64,000 bases of DNA, from the NCBI RefSeq assembly GCF_009834365.1, contig NZ_CP041348.1, positions 1,959,001-2,023,000 on the forward strand, in the 5' to 3' direction. Source of the DNA: Komagataeibacter xylinus. Its GTDB lineage: Bacteria; Pseudomonadota; Alphaproteobacteria; Acetobacterales; Acetobacteraceae. The translations under genes and the position numbers were made by a program. Positions 16,811 through 26,357 of the stretch are shown one piece after another (within the stretch, counting starts at the first letter, position 1; the number at the start of each line of letters is the position of its first letter). The notes below the pieces were generated by a model, which saw only the letters and a list, made by a program, of their open reading frames with translations, was not told where the DNA came from and made no database searches.

Positions 16811-17977
16811 TAATACCAAGGGCTACTGTCTCTGACTCATCTGTGAAGTGACGCGAAGGGCCTGTTCTGATTCTGTCGTGAGAGGGAGGATCGGGAATGG
16901 CTGGTGCGATTGCCTTACGGACGGATTATACGGCTTCTGCGTTACGGCGTCTGGCCTCTCGTACGCGGGATGCGAATGTTGCACGGCGCCTTTTGTCTCT
17001 GGCTGCGGTGCGCGACGGTGCCAGCCGGGGCGAAGCGGCGCGGATCGGCGGGATGGACCGGCAAACCCTGCGGGACTGGGTGCACCGGTTCAATGCTGCG
17101 GGGCCGGATGGCTTGCACGATCAGTGGCGCAACGGGTCGGTCTGCCGCCTGACAGCGGACCAACTGGCAGAATTATCGGCGCTGGTCACGACAGGGCCTG
17201 ACCGTGCCCGGGACGGCGTGGTGCGCTGGCGTCGGGTCGATCTTCAGCGGGTCATCGAAGAGCGTTTTGGCGTCTCCTATCACGAACGCCATGTCTCCGC
17301 CCTGTTGAAGCGGCTTGGGTTCAGCCACGTCAGCGCGCGTCCGCGTCACCCCGGACAGGATCCGTCCGTCATGGACGCGTTTAAAAAAACTTCCCCACGA
17401 TCCTGAGCGCCCACACCGGGCATCTGCCCAGAGGCAGGCGGATTGAACTCTGGTGGCAGGACGAGGCCCGCATCGGGCAGAAAAACGGTCTTGTCCGGCA
17501 ATGGGCGCGGCGTGGCACCCGACCACGCCAGCCTGCCGATCAACGCTATGAGAATGCCTGGCTGTTCGGCGCCATCTGCCCCGCACTCGGCAAGGCGGCA
17601 GGCCTGGTGTTGCCGTTTACCGGCACGGCCAGCATGCAACTGCATATCGAGGAAATCTCACGCTGCGTCGCACGCGGAGCGCATGCCGTCGTCCTGCTCG
17701 ATCGTGCCGGCTGGCATACGACACCCAAACTCAGACTGCCGCGCAACGTCAGCCTGATCTTCCTGCCGTCCCGCGCGCCCGAACTGAACCCGGTCGAGAA
17801 TATCTGGCAGTTCCTACGCGCCAACTGGCTGTCCAACACCGTGTTCAGCGGCATCGAACACATCATCGAAGCCGCATGCACCGCATGGAACAACCTCACC
17901 GCCCTGCCACAGACCATCCGATCCATCGGCCTCAGAAAATGGGCTCATATAGGTCAAAGGTGATAGCCCGTAGTATA
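16811..17977 (+). mobile_element. IS630-family insertion sequence
   Basis: About 1.16 kb inserted in the receptor pseudogene, with TA at each end (16811-16812 and 17976-17977), the target used by this family. The ends are imperfect inverted repeats: the left end reads ACCAAGGGCTACTG and the right end, reversed, ACTACGGGCTATCA. Removing the element with one TA rejoins the receptor frame as QDVTMHASYSQS, which supports these borders to within a few bases. Confidence 0.8.
16897..17963 (+). CDS. IS630-family transposase, two frames joined by -1 frameshift
   Basis: The first frame (16897-17406, 169 codons) holds the helix-turn-helix DNA-binding part (SRGEAARIGGMDRQTLRDWVHRF). The second frame, -1 relative to it and ending at 17963, holds the DDE domain: LWWQDEARIG (first Asp), VVLLDRAGWH (second Asp) and APELNPVENIWQF (Glu). 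A run of seven A at 17383-17389 (TTTAAAAAAAC) lies in the overlap and is a good slippery site. Such frameshifted transposases are common, so the element may still be active. Confidence 0.8.
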
Positions 17978-18631
17978 ACGATGCATGCCTCCTACAGTCA
18001 GTCCATCGGCCGCCTCGCGCCGGGGCAGATCGCCATGGCGGCATCCGAGAGTTGTGGTGATGATGACCCCGGTGGAACAGACTGCACCATCTCCAGGGGC
18101 AATGCCCGGCTCAGGCCGCGTCGGTCCAACAATTTCGATATTTCGGTTGATAAATGGTTCAATCGCGGCAATGGCATTGAGTTCAATGTCATGGACCGCA
18201 ACCTGCATGCCTTTGGCCAGGTAATTGACCTGCAGGCGAACGTGACGTGGCTCAAGGGCCATGAAAGCTATTCAAACGGCACATCGGTGGTCAATTACAA
18301 TGCCATGATCTACCAGCCCAGCTTCATCGCCAATGGCATGATGACATGGCATATTCCGCAGATAAAAGGCGCGCTGCGCACCACCGTCAATTACTCGGGC
18401 AAGTATTTTACCTCCTTTGGCGCAACGCCGGGCGCATCGGACGGGTTTGGTAACTTCCTCACCTTCAACCTTGGCTTCTGGCATCAGGTTTATCCGGGAA
18501 TTACATTGAAATATGAAGTCATGAACCTGGCCAACTGGCAGCCACGCTATGTAACCGGTGATCATCTGCAATATGTTGATGAAATGGATAATTATGGTCG
18601 CGCCGTTTATTTCCATGTTGTTTTCAACTGA

Positions 18632-19092
18632 TGCAGGACGTGTCCGGGGCAGCTATTTCAGAAAGCCTCCTTCAGGAACATGGTCGTAGCTTGGTCGAGG
18701 ATTAAAAAGAACAGGAATTTAGTGATTGTTTGCATGAAAAGATGAAATAGTAATGATACTTTTTCAATGCATATTAAACGCGTTTTATAATCAGCAGGCG
18801 TCGTGCCATTATAATGGCTGCCATTCATGGTTCTGCCGCCATGGAGGGACCATGCGGTTGTGGTGGCAGGCGGCCTGCCCATGTCACTATATTTTTACAA
18901 AACATGTCCTTCCTGCGGCAGAGGCCACTTTTACTCGTAAGACGTGAAGCTGCTATACGCGGAGATGGGGGTATAAAAGGTTGCAGGACTGCATTAAGTG
19001 GCGGTATCGGTATAAACACTATTGCATCCCGCATGGTCATGCCTGTCTTCCGGCATTCCTGCTGGACCAACGTGCATGAGAGGCGACGCTAG
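18632..19092. other. Gene-free region upstream of the dehydrogenase operon
   Basis: 461 bp, AT-rich in its first 170 bp. No open frame looks like a protein. It presumably holds the promoter and leader of the dehydrogenase operon; GAGAGG at 19078-19083 is that operon's ribosome-binding site. Confidence 0.6.
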
Positions 19093-19707
19093 ATGGCTGC
19101 AGACCGGCCCTGTTTTCCTACGAGTATTCATCGTTCCACCCCCAATGCCATCAGACTGAACCGGGCGCTGCGCATGTCGCGCCGCGATGCGCTGATCGGC
19201 GCGCTCGGGGCAGCCGTTGTCGTGACAGGCAGCAGGCAGGGCATCGCTGCCACGGCAGAGCAGGACACGGTCGTGCCGCTGTTCATGGCCCTGTCGCAGC
19301 GCCTGACGGACCGTGATACGCTCGACCCGCGCATTGGCAATGCGCTGTATGCCGGCATCACCCACGCCGTGCCCGAGCGGCGCGATCAGATCCAGAAGCT
19401 GCATGACTTCATGACCGGCGGCAGTTTTGCCTCTGCCCATGCGCTCGCCTCCGCCGCCGAGCATCAGGACCCCGTGTTCAAGGATGTCATTCAGGATATC
19501 ATGACCGGCTGGTATCGTGGTCTGGCCGACCACAAGGTCGTGGTCTACCGCTCCGCGCTGATGTTCGACATCACCAAGGACGCGATCTATCCCAAGACCT
19601 ATGCAACGGGTGGGCCGTTCTACTGGACCCAGACCCCGCCGGAAGTGGCTGTTCCCACTGGTGAACCTGCCCTTTCGCCTTCGAAACTCGTGATCGAACC
19701 TACCTGA
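19093..19707 (+). CDS. Small (Tat-signal) subunit of FAD-dependent membrane dehydrogenase
   Basis: A 204-residue protein like the small subunits of fructose and sorbitol dehydrogenases of acetic acid bacteria. After a long n-region comes a twin-arginine signal (SRRDALIGALGAAVVVTG), then a helical domain ending in YPKTYATGGPFYWTQTPPEV. In these complexes the small subunit carries the FAD subunit through the Tat pathway and stabilises it. First gene of a three-gene operon; the large subunit begins 18 bp downstream. GAGAGG precedes the start. Confidence 0.87.
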   Translation: MAADRPCFPTSIHRSTPNAIRLNRALRMSRRDALIGALGAAVVVTGSRQGIAATAEQDTVVPLFMALSQRLTDRDTLDPRIGNALYAGITHAVPERRDQIQKLHDFMTGGSFASAHALASAAEHQDPVFKDVIQDIMTGWYRGLADHKVVVYRSALMFDITKDAIYPKTYATGGPFYWTQTPPEVAVPTGEPALSPSKLVIEPT

Positions 19708-19725
19708 TATCCGGAGCCTTTCTTT

Positions 19726-21363
19726 ATGCCGTCCGAACAAGACCTATCTGCTGACGTCGTGATCGTCGGCTCCGGCGTCGCTGGCAGCTCCATTGCCAAC
19801 GAACTGGCGCGCGCGGGTATTTCCGTCATCGTGCTCGAAGCGGGGCCACGGGTCGACCGCCAGCATTTTGTCGAGAACTTCCGCAATCTCGAGAACAAGC
19901 CTTCCTATCAGGGGCCGTTCCCCGCAGTGCCCTGGGCGCGTCATCCGCCCAACCAGATCACCCCCAACGAGTACCTGCACACTACCGGCCCTGATGCCGA
20001 GGCCTACCAGCAGGTCTATCTGCGCATGATGGGTGGCACCACCTGGCACTGGGCGGGCTGCGCGTGGCGTTACCTGCCATCGGATTTCGAGCTCAAGACC
20101 CGCTATGGCCAGGGCCGTGACTGGGCGCTGAAATATGATGATCTCGAGCCGTTCTATTATCAGGCCGAGGTGATGATGGGCGTCTGCGGCCCCGACCCTG
20201 CGGTGGAAGACCTCGGCTCGCCGCGCAGGCAGCCCTACCCGATGGATGCGCTGCCCATCTCCTACGCAGCCCAGCAGTTCCGCAAGCTGATTGGCGAGAA
20301 AACGCCCTATCGCGTGGTGCATGAGCCGCAGGCCCGCAACACCCGCCCGTATGACAGCCGCCCGACCTGCGAGGGGCATAACAACTGCATGCCCATCTGC
20401 CCGATCGGGGCCATGTATAACGGCAGCTACTCCGTCTACCATGCCGAGGCGGCGGGGGCGAAGTTCGTGCCCAACGCCGTGGTGTACCGAATCGAGCGTG
20501 ACAGCGCCAACAAGCGCGTCACCGCGGTGCATTATTACGATCCCGACAAGGGTTCGCACCGCGTGACCGGCAAGTATTTCGTGATTGCGGCGCACTGTAT
20601 CGAGACCGCGAAGCTCATGCTGTTCTCTGCCGATGAGCAGAGCCCGGACGGCATTGCCAACAGTTCGGGCCATGTTGGCCGCAACATGATGGACCACACC
20701 GGCGTGCAGGTGAGCTTCATCAGTGGTGACAAGGCCCTGTGGCCCGGCCGTGGCCCGCTGGAAACCAACGTGATCGACAATTTCCGCGATGGTGACTGGC
20801 GCAACGAGCGCGGCGCGTATCTGGTGCACATGGTCGATGACAACCAGGTTGACCTTGCCACGCAGCTTGCCATTTCCAAGGGGTATGTCGGGCGCGAGCT
20901 TGAGGAGCAGATCCGCTATCTCGCCTCGCACACCGTGCGCCTGTTCAGCCATAACGAAGGCCTGGCCGATCCGGACAACCGCCTGACGCTGAGCAAGACC
21001 AACAAGGACATTCTCGGCATTCCGCACCCCGAGGTCTATTACAAGCTGCCCGAATATACGGTGAAGAGCTGCGAGCACACGCGCGGCCTGTTCCGCGACC
21101 TGATCGGCCTCATGCATGGCACGGATGAGGAATGGACACCGGGTTACTTCCCGCAGGACCATCCCGCGGGCAGCACCATCATGGGCACCGACCCGAAGGA
21201 TTCCGTGGTGGACGGCTTCTGCCGCACGCATGACCACGAAAACCTGTTCATCGCGAGTTCGTCCGTTTTCTCTTCGGTCGGAACCGGCAACATCACCCTG
21301 ACAGTCGCCGCACTTGCCCTGCGCGTGGCTGATACGCTTAAAAAAGAACTCGCCCATGCCTGA
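19726..21363 (+). CDS. GMC-type FAD subunit of membrane-bound sugar/polyol dehydrogenase
   Basis: A 545-residue glucose-methanol-choline oxidoreductase. The FAD motif VGSGVAGSSIANELARAG is at the N-terminus, and MMGGTTWHWAG and GRNMMDH follow. A Cys-rich loop CEGHNNCMPIC near residue 218 matches the [3Fe-4S] site of FAD-glucose and fructose dehydrogenases. The C-terminus has the HPAGSTIMG and NLFIASSSVF motifs. It oxidises a sugar, sugar acid or polyol in the periplasm and passes electrons through the Fe-S cluster to the cytochrome subunit. Overall likeness is to fructose, sorbitol and gluconate 2-dehydrogenases; the substrate cannot be decided from sequence alone. Confidence 0.9.
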   Translation: MPSEQDLSADVVIVGSGVAGSSIANELARAGISVIVLEAGPRVDRQHFVENFRNLENKPSYQGPFPAVPWARHPPNQITPNEYLHTTGPDAEAYQQVYLRMMGGTTWHWAGCAWRYLPSDFELKTRYGQGRDWALKYDDLEPFYYQAEVMMGVCGPDPAVEDLGSPRRQPYPMDALPISYAAQQFRKLIGEKTPYRVVHEPQARNTRPYDSRPTCEGHNNCMPICPIGAMYNGSYSVYHAEAAGAKFVPNAVVYRIERDSANKRVTAVHYYDPDKGSHRVTGKYFVIAAHCIETAKLMLFSADEQSPDGIANSSGHVGRNMMDHTGVQVSFISGDKALWPGRGPLETNVIDNFRDGDWRNERGAYLVHMVDDNQVDLATQLAISKGYVGRELEEQIRYLASHTVRLFSHNEGLADPDNRLTLSKTNKDILGIPHPEVYYKLPEYTVKSCEHTRGLFRDLIGLMHGTDEEWTPGYFPQDHPAGSTIMGTDPKDSVVDGFCRTHDHENLFIASSSVFSSVGTGNITLTVAALALRVADTLKKELAHA

Positions 21364-22678
21364 CGTGACGCGCAAGATCCTGTGGTCATTCCTGACCGCA
21401 GGCACTGCTCTTGCAACATTTTCTGCCGTTCCCGCCCGGGCGGATGATCCTTCTGCCGACCTTATGGCCCGTGGCGAATATATCGCCACGGCAGGCGACT
21501 GCGTTGCCTGTCATACCGCGCCAGGTGGCAAGCCCTTTGCGGGCGGCCTGAAGATCACCACGCCCATGGGTGATGTGGTAACGACCAACATCACGCCTGA
21601 TCCCGATCATGGTATTGGAAAATACACGGAAGAGGACTTCGAGAAGAGCCTGCGCCATGGCATTCGCCGTGATGGCAGCAGACTTTATCCCGCCATGCCC
21701 TACGTGTCCTATGCCGGAATGACGGATGGTGACGTAAAGGCGCTTTACACCTGGTTCATGCATGGGGTGAAGCCGGTGGCCGAGACGCCGCCGGTCACAT
21801 CGCTCAACTTCCCGGCCAACCTGCGCATCACGATGGGGCTGTGGAACATGGTGGCGACCAGCGAAACCCCGGAAACCGGGGATTCCGCCACCTATGACAA
21901 GCTGCGCCGGGGTAAATACCTGGCCCGTGCCCTTGAGCATTGCGGCACCTGCCATACCCCGCGCAACATCATGCTGAGCGAGAAAGAGGACAGCTACCTC
22001 GCAGGTGCAAGCCTGCTCGGGTGGTATGCCCCCAACATCACCTCCAGCAAGACGGGCGGCATCGGCAACTGGAGCGAGGACAACCTCGTTGAATACCTCA
22101 AGACCGGCCATGTGGCCGGGCTGAGCCAGGCAGCCGGTCCGATGGGCGAGGCGGTGGAGCACAGCACCAGTCACCTGACCAATGATGACCTGCATGCGCT
22201 TGCAGCTTACATCCTGCAGGTGCCTGCCAAGGATGACGAGGCCGAGCACAGTCCGCGCGAGCAGTATGGCAAGCCGCTCGAACAGGCGGATGTCCGCTCG
22301 GGTGAGCTTACCCGCATCGACAAGCTTGACCAGATGGATGGCGCGCAGATCTATGATGCGAACTGCGCCGCCTGCCATGGCGGTAACGGCGCGGGCACGG
22401 CTGACCATTATGCGCCCTCGCTGTTCCATAACTCGGTTGTGGGCTCAGCACGGCCCGATGACCTGATTATGGCCGTGCTCAATGGCGTGGACCGTAATGC
22501 AGGTGAGGTGCATGTGCATATGCCTGCCTTCAACCAGAGCTCCGACGTGGAGCGCCTGAGCAATGCCGAGATTGCCAGCGTGGTGAACTACGTCACGGCC
22601 ACATTTGGCAGCGGCGACCACGGTGTCACTGCTGAACAGGTGGAAAAAATGGGCAAGGAACTGCCCAAGACCCCCTAA
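21356..22678 (+). CDS. Triheme cytochrome c subunit of the membrane dehydrogenase
   Basis: A 440-residue protein with an N-terminal signal (TRKILWSFLTAGTALATFSAVPARA) and three CxxCH heme sites: CVACH near residue 47, CGTCH near 198 and CAACH near 338. Such subunits anchor the dehydrogenase at the membrane and reduce ubiquinone. The start overlaps the end of the large-subunit gene by 8 bases, and a strong terminator follows. Together the three genes form a complete dehydrogenase complex. Confidence 0.93.
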   Translation: MPDVTRKILWSFLTAGTALATFSAVPARADDPSADLMARGEYIATAGDCVACHTAPGGKPFAGGLKITTPMGDVVTTNITPDPDHGIGKYTEEDFEKSLRHGIRRDGSRLYPAMPYVSYAGMTDGDVKALYTWFMHGVKPVAETPPVTSLNFPANLRITMGLWNMVATSETPETGDSATYDKLRRGKYLARALEHCGTCHTPRNIMLSEKEDSYLAGASLLGWYAPNITSSKTGGIGNWSEDNLVEYLKTGHVAGLSQAAGPMGEAVEHSTSHLTNDDLHALAAYILQVPAKDDEAEHSPREQYGKPLEQADVRSGELTRIDKLDQMDGAQIYDANCAACHGGNGAGTADHYAPSLFHNSVVGSARPDDLIMAVLNGVDRNAGEVHVHMPAFNQSSDVERLSNAEIASVVNYVTATFGSGDHGVTAEQVEKMGKELPKTP

Positions 22679-22689
22679 AGGCTCCGAGC

Positions 22690-22734
22690 CCCGGCGGTAC
22701 CTGCATCCCCACTGATGGGTGCAGGGCCGCCGGG
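22690..22734 (+). terminator. Terminator of the dehydrogenase operon
   Basis: A long hairpin: CCCGGCGG pairs with CCGCCGGG, and an inner CCTGCA pairs with TGCAGG. It lies 12 bp after the cytochrome stop codon and is followed by a T-rich stretch. Confidence 0.75.
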
Positions 22735-22810
22735 TCTGGTCTTTAGAAATGCTGTCAGCGTAAAAATATTCGATCCAACGCTGAAGTAAAAAAACAGATT
22801 TGTGAAATAA

Positions 22811-23089
22811 TTAATTTTTGTGCCGAGGTGGAAAACGCACGGGCGTTTTCGCTGCGTCAAAGCCGTGTTCCTCTACCCGCAGCGGAACGATCGTGTCTGG
22901 CGCATGACTGCTGTCTGGCCAATTGCCCCAGACGACTTTTGCTGCGAATGTGCGGCCACGGCATTCAACATTTGCCATATCACCTACGACGGGAACCGGA
23001 CCGTTGAAGAGGTTCTGATCAGCGCGGAGTTCGCGTTCGATCACGACCTCTCCTGATCGTAGCAAGATCCGTTTGATCCAGTAGCGCAT
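22811..23089 (-). CDS. Conserved hypothetical small protein
   Basis: A 92-residue frame starting MRYWIKRILLRSGEVVIERELRADQN and ending with a VPLRVEE motif, a pattern I associate with small uncharacterised alphaproteobacterial proteins. It is short, soluble and has a plausible amino-acid composition. The frame is open further upstream (ATG 23125 is an alternative). It is divergent from the PAP2 gene. No function can be assigned. Confidence 0.5.
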   Translation of the reverse strand: MRYWIKRILLRSGEVVIERELRADQNLFNGPVPVVGDMANVECRGRTFAAKVVWGNWPDSSHAPDTIVPLRVEEHGFDAAKTPVRFPPRHKN

Positions 23090-23222
23090 GCCACCAGCAT
23101 AGCACACGGGGAGCCCATCAAGCATGAAATGTCGCGCCCTGTAGCTGTAAAACGGTGCTCGCTGGTGACCGGGCGATGTCTGTGATAGGCACGACAGGCG
23201 CAAAACGGGGTCCCGGATCATC

Positions 23223-23786
23223 ATGCTGCATTTCATTACCGATTTTGCCGATCAGGGCGTGATGCTGCCGGTGATGGTAACCGTGACCTTTATCATGGCT
23301 GTGTACGGATGGTGGCGCGGCGCCGTAGTCTGGGCGGTGACTGCCGTTACGATGCTGGCAGTCATGTTGCTGCTTAAAATAGCCGGTCTTTATTATGCCG
23401 CGATTGAACAGACCGCCATCATCAGCCCCAGCGGGCATGTTGCGGCGGCGTGTATGGTGTATGGCGGCCTTCTTGTGCTGCTGGGGCAGCGGTATTTCAT
23501 GCGTTTTCCGGCACTTATGCTGGTGCCGTTATCGGGCATTGGCATTGCCGTGGCATGCACCCGGATCGCGTTGCATACCCATACCCTGTTCGAGGTGATA
23601 ACAGGCGGAATGGTGGGCTGTGCCGCTGGCTTTGTGCTCGGGCGCGCGTGCGGGCCTGTGCCGCAGCGGTTATGGCTTTATCTGCTGCCAGGGGTGACGT
23701 GCATAGCCGTGCTGTTCCATGGAACGCATCTGGGTATTGAGGGGGCGATACGCGCTATGTTTATGCCGAGGAAAATTATGTCCTGA
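23223..23786 (+). CDS. PAP2 superfamily membrane phosphatase-like protein
   Basis: A 187-residue membrane protein with about five hydrophobic segments. It carries the PAP2 signature blocks PSGHVAA near residue 75 and a distal RIALHTHTLFEV near 120 (the second His of the active site). The first KX6RP block is not evident, so activity is uncertain. PAP2 enzymes remove phosphate from lipid or isoprenoid phosphates. It stands alone between the small hypothetical and the aldehyde dehydrogenase. Confidence 0.75.
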   Translation: MLHFITDFADQGVMLPVMVTVTFIMAVYGWWRGAVVWAVTAVTMLAVMLLLKIAGLYYAAIEQTAIISPSGHVAAACMVYGGLLVLLGQRYFMRFPALMLVPLSGIGIAVACTRIALHTHTLFEVITGGMVGCAAGFVLGRACGPVPQRLWLYLLPGVTCIAVLFHGTHLGIEGAIRAMFMPRKIMS

Positions 23787-23941
23787 TTTAAAGGGCCATA
23801 ATAATTTTTTTGTTTTTTACTTTTAATAACGTTGTGTTTTTAAAGATTTTAAAAAAAGCTTTTGTATTATTCGTGGCCAAGTGGCCCGGTTGGGCACCGG
23901 CCAAGACGTTATGCCTCAGCCAGTGCCCGGTTTTTACCGGA

Positions 23942-25333
23942 TCAGAACGGGGCGTCGATGTTCACCACGTCGATCAGTTTGTGATTGACGAATTCCTTGA
24001 TGCCCAGGCCGATCAGTTCACGGCCATAGCCCGAGCGGGCCACGCCGCCAAACGGCAGGTCGGCCTTCACCATGGTCGGGTGGTTGACATAGACCATGCC
24101 GGTATAGATCTGCTCGGCTACCTTCACGCCGCGCTTGGTGTCCTTCGTGAACACGGCGCCGCCCAGCCCGTAGGGCGAGTCATTGGCGATACGGATGGCA
24201 TCAGCCTCGTCTTTCGCACGGTAAAGCTGCGTTACGGGGCCAAAGAACTCCCAGTGGCGGGCTTCATTGTTCTCGTGCAGGTTGGTCATGAGCAGCGGCT
24301 GGAAGAACGCGCCCTTTTCAGGCACGGGCGCGCCAATCACTTCCACAACGGCACCATGCTTCTTGGCTTCTTCAACCTGCGCGCGCAGGTCATCCGCCGC
24401 CTTCTGTGAGGAGAGGGGAGCCAGCTGCGTTGCCGGGTCCATCGGGTCGCCTGCCTTCAGGCTGGCCACGCCTTTCTTGTAAAGCTCCACAAAGCGGTCA
24501 TAGATCGCATCAGCCACGATCAGCCGCTTGGCCGAGACACAGACCTGGCCCGCATTCCAGTGGCGTCCGAACACGGCCCACTTCACGGTCTTTTCCAGGT
24601 CGGCATCTTCCAGCACCACGAACGCGTCGGAACCACCAAGTTCCATCGTGGATTTCTTGAGCGCCTTGGCCGCAACGCCTGCCACGATGGCGCCAGCGCC
24701 TTCGGAGCCGGTCAGGGCAACGCCACACACGCGTGGGTCGCTCAGGATCACTTCGGTGTGGTGACGGGCGGCATACAGGTTGCGGAAGCCACCCTTGGGC
24801 AGGCCTGCTTCCTGCATCAGCGTATCGAAAGCGGCGGCGCACTGCGGCACGTTGGAGGCATGCTTGAGCAGCACCGTGTTACCGGCCGAAAGCTGCGGCG
24901 CAATGATGCGGGCCACCTGATAGTAGGGGAAGTTCCACGGCTCGATGGCAAAAACGATGCCCTGCGGCTGGTGGATGATCATGGCCTCGCCCTCATCGGG
25001 GTTGGCGACCGGCAACTTCTCGGCCTTCAGCAGGCGCTCGGCATGTTCGGCATAATACTCGAAGATCTCTGCCGACAGGATGGTCTCGGCCTTGGATTCC
25101 GCATACGTCTTGCCCATCTCCAGCGTGATCAGGCGGGCATATTTGTCAATGTCGCGGCGCAGGATGGCCGCTGCGGCCTTCATCACTTCCGCACGTTTGG
25201 CAAACGAGGTGTGACGCCAGGCCTTGAAGGCCTCATAGGCATCGGTCAGCGCGGTCTGGACTTCCTGATCCGTAGCATCGGGGAAAGTCTTCAGCTTTTC
25301 ACCAGTATAAGGGTTGGTCGTAGCATAAGCCAT
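23942..25333 (-). CDS. NAD(P)-dependent aldehyde / succinate-semialdehyde dehydrogenase
   Basis: A 463-residue class-I aldehyde dehydrogenase. It has the cofactor motif EPWNFPYYQVARIIAPQL near residue 130, ELGGSDAFVVLEDADLE near 230 and the catalytic Cys in GQVCVSAKRLIV near 267. The sequence resembles bacterial succinate-semialdehyde dehydrogenases (GabD/Sad type), oxidising a soluble aldehyde to the acid. ATG 25333 is preferred because AAGGAA lies upstream and the family starts there; the frame continues back to 25408. It is transcribed alone. Confidence 0.88.
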   Translation of the reverse strand: MAYATTNPYTGEKLKTFPDATDQEVQTALTDAYEAFKAWRHTSFAKRAEVMKAAAAILRRDIDKYARLITLEMGKTYAESKAETILSAEIFEYYAEHAERLLKAEKLPVANPDEGEAMIIHQPQGIVFAIEPWNFPYYQVARIIAPQLSAGNTVLLKHASNVPQCAAAFDTLMQEAGLPKGGFRNLYAARHHTEVILSDPRVCGVALTGSEGAGAIVAGVAAKALKKSTMELGGSDAFVVLEDADLEKTVKWAVFGRHWNAGQVCVSAKRLIVADAIYDRFVELYKKGVASLKAGDPMDPATQLAPLSSQKAADDLRAQVEEAKKHGAVVEVIGAPVPEKGAFFQPLLMTNLHENNEARHWEFFGPVTQLYRAKDEADAIRIANDSPYGLGGAVFTKDTKRGVKVAEQIYTGMVYVNHPTMVKADLPFGGVARSGYGRELIGLGIKEFVNHKLIDVVNIDAPF

Positions 25334-25573
25334 GGACAATCTGTTCCTTAGAGTTTCGTCAAGTATATATTCCACGTGCAGGCGTGCAAGAATCGTTTCA
25401 GGTATCACTAACGCCCCGAACGTGCAAAAGCTGATTCTCCAGCAAGGCGGAAAGGATACGAAGATTTTTTGCAGGAAACCGCGGTTTTCTGCCCTCTGTC
25501 CCGCTTTGGCCCATGGAAGGCGGTTATGGTAAAATGGAATTTACCGTCTGCGCACCATGGGCTTCAGGTGCCC

Positions 25574-26032
25574 TCAGACAGAAAGCGGGCTATCGAGCAG
25601 TTTGCGTTCCCGGTCGGTTATGACATCGGCCAGCGTATAACGGTCCAGCACGGAAATGAATAACCCCAGCGCCTCATGCAGCACGCCGCGCAGGTGGCAC
25701 ACATCGCTCAGGATGCAGCCCGCCCTGCGGTTTACGCCTTCCGGTGGGGGAGGCTGCATGCAGGCCACCAGCCCCATATCTTCTTCCGTATAGCGCACGA
25801 CATCACCGATCAGGATCTGAGCGGCAGGCCGCCCCAGCCGCAGGCCGCCATTACGGCCACGGATGGTTTCCACAAAGCCGCCCTGCCCCAGCCGGTGGAT
25901 GATCTTGATCAGATGATTTTCCGAAATGCCGTAGGCCAGCGCGACCTCCCTGATCGATGTCAGGCGGTCGGTATGGATGCCCAGATAGATCAGGGTTCGC
26001 AGGGCGTAATCAGTATGCAGGGTCAGGCGCAT
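25574..26032 (-). CDS. nsrR: Rrf2-family nitric oxide-sensing repressor NsrR
   Basis: A 152-residue Rrf2 protein closely patterned on NsrR: MRLTLHTDYALRTLIYL at the N-terminus, a winged helix with EVALAYGISENHLIKIIHRL and RGRNGGLRLG, and three cysteines (LVACMQ, AGCILSDVC) placed as the Fe-S ligands of NsrR. NO damages the cluster and releases repression. Two NsrR-like boxes sit on the flavohemoglobin promoter at 7.05-7.1 kb. No clear ribosome-binding site precedes the ATG. Confidence 0.85.
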   Translation of the reverse strand: MRLTLHTDYALRTLIYLGIHTDRLTSIREVALAYGISENHLIKIIHRLGQGGFVETIRGRNGGLRLGRPAAQILIGDVVRYTEEDMGLVACMQPPPPEGVNRRAGCILSDVCHLRGVLHEALGLFISVLDRYTLADVITDRERKLLDSPLSV

Positions 26033-26300
26033 GTAAGGAGATATATAGAGTTCTCCCGTTAATTCCAGTGGTTAATGCTATTCCCCGTCTCGGCTGCGTT
26101 CGATGAAGGTGAGGGAAGGGGCGGCCTGACACGGGAAAAGATCAACATCATCAGTGAGCTTGCGCTTGCAACGTGGCTGCGGGGGAAGGCAGCTTCCGGG
26201 CGCAATCCGGTCGTGCAATCCCATCAATAACGGCTACAGGACAGAAAGTTGTTGCGGCAGGGGGGGGCGCCCGCATGTGGCCTGAAAACCGACCGGGACA
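26033..26300. other. Gene-free spacer between nsrR and the TonB receptor
   Basis: No protein-like frame on either strand. Near the nsrR start there is a short inverted repeat (GGAGA and TCTCC around 26037-26055) of unknown meaning. The far end holds the receptor's terminator. Confidence 0.5.
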
Positions 26301-26332
26301 CAAAAAATGCCCATGGCCTGCACCATGGGCAT
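26301..26332 (-). terminator. Rho-independent terminator of the TonB receptor gene
   Basis: ATGCCCATGG and CCATGGGCAT form a perfect 10-bp stem with a 6-base loop. On the minus strand it is followed by a T-run (the + strand shows CAAAAAA just before it). Confidence 0.85.
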
Positions 26333-26357
26333 TGTCTGTCAGGAAAGGTGAAAAAGA

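Larger units (their letters stand above)
15613..18631 (+). pseudogene. TonB-dependent receptor (FecA-like, with STN domain), broken
   Basis: Remains of an outer-membrane TonB receptor. A signal peptide and STN signalling domain are readable from about 15650 (IHIAAQPMAQALEALGRQTGQ), but the frame shifts near 15808. After the STN end (GFIIHSG) the sequence jumps to GGVIDLIPMSAFDHKG, the end of a plug domain, so most of the plug (roughly 120 residues by family comparison) is missing. More frame changes follow near 16080, 16170 and 16380. An IS630-type element splits the barrel at about 16812. After it the barrel resumes at 17978 and runs to 18631 (ARLRPRRSNNFDISVDKWF...). The gene cannot make a receptor. 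No FecI/FecR genes are adjacent. Confidence 0.85.

Noticed and set aside
22675..22860. Minus-strand frame after the dehydrogenase operon
   Set aside because: It contains the terminator stem and an AT-rich tail; no domain and no ribosome-binding site.
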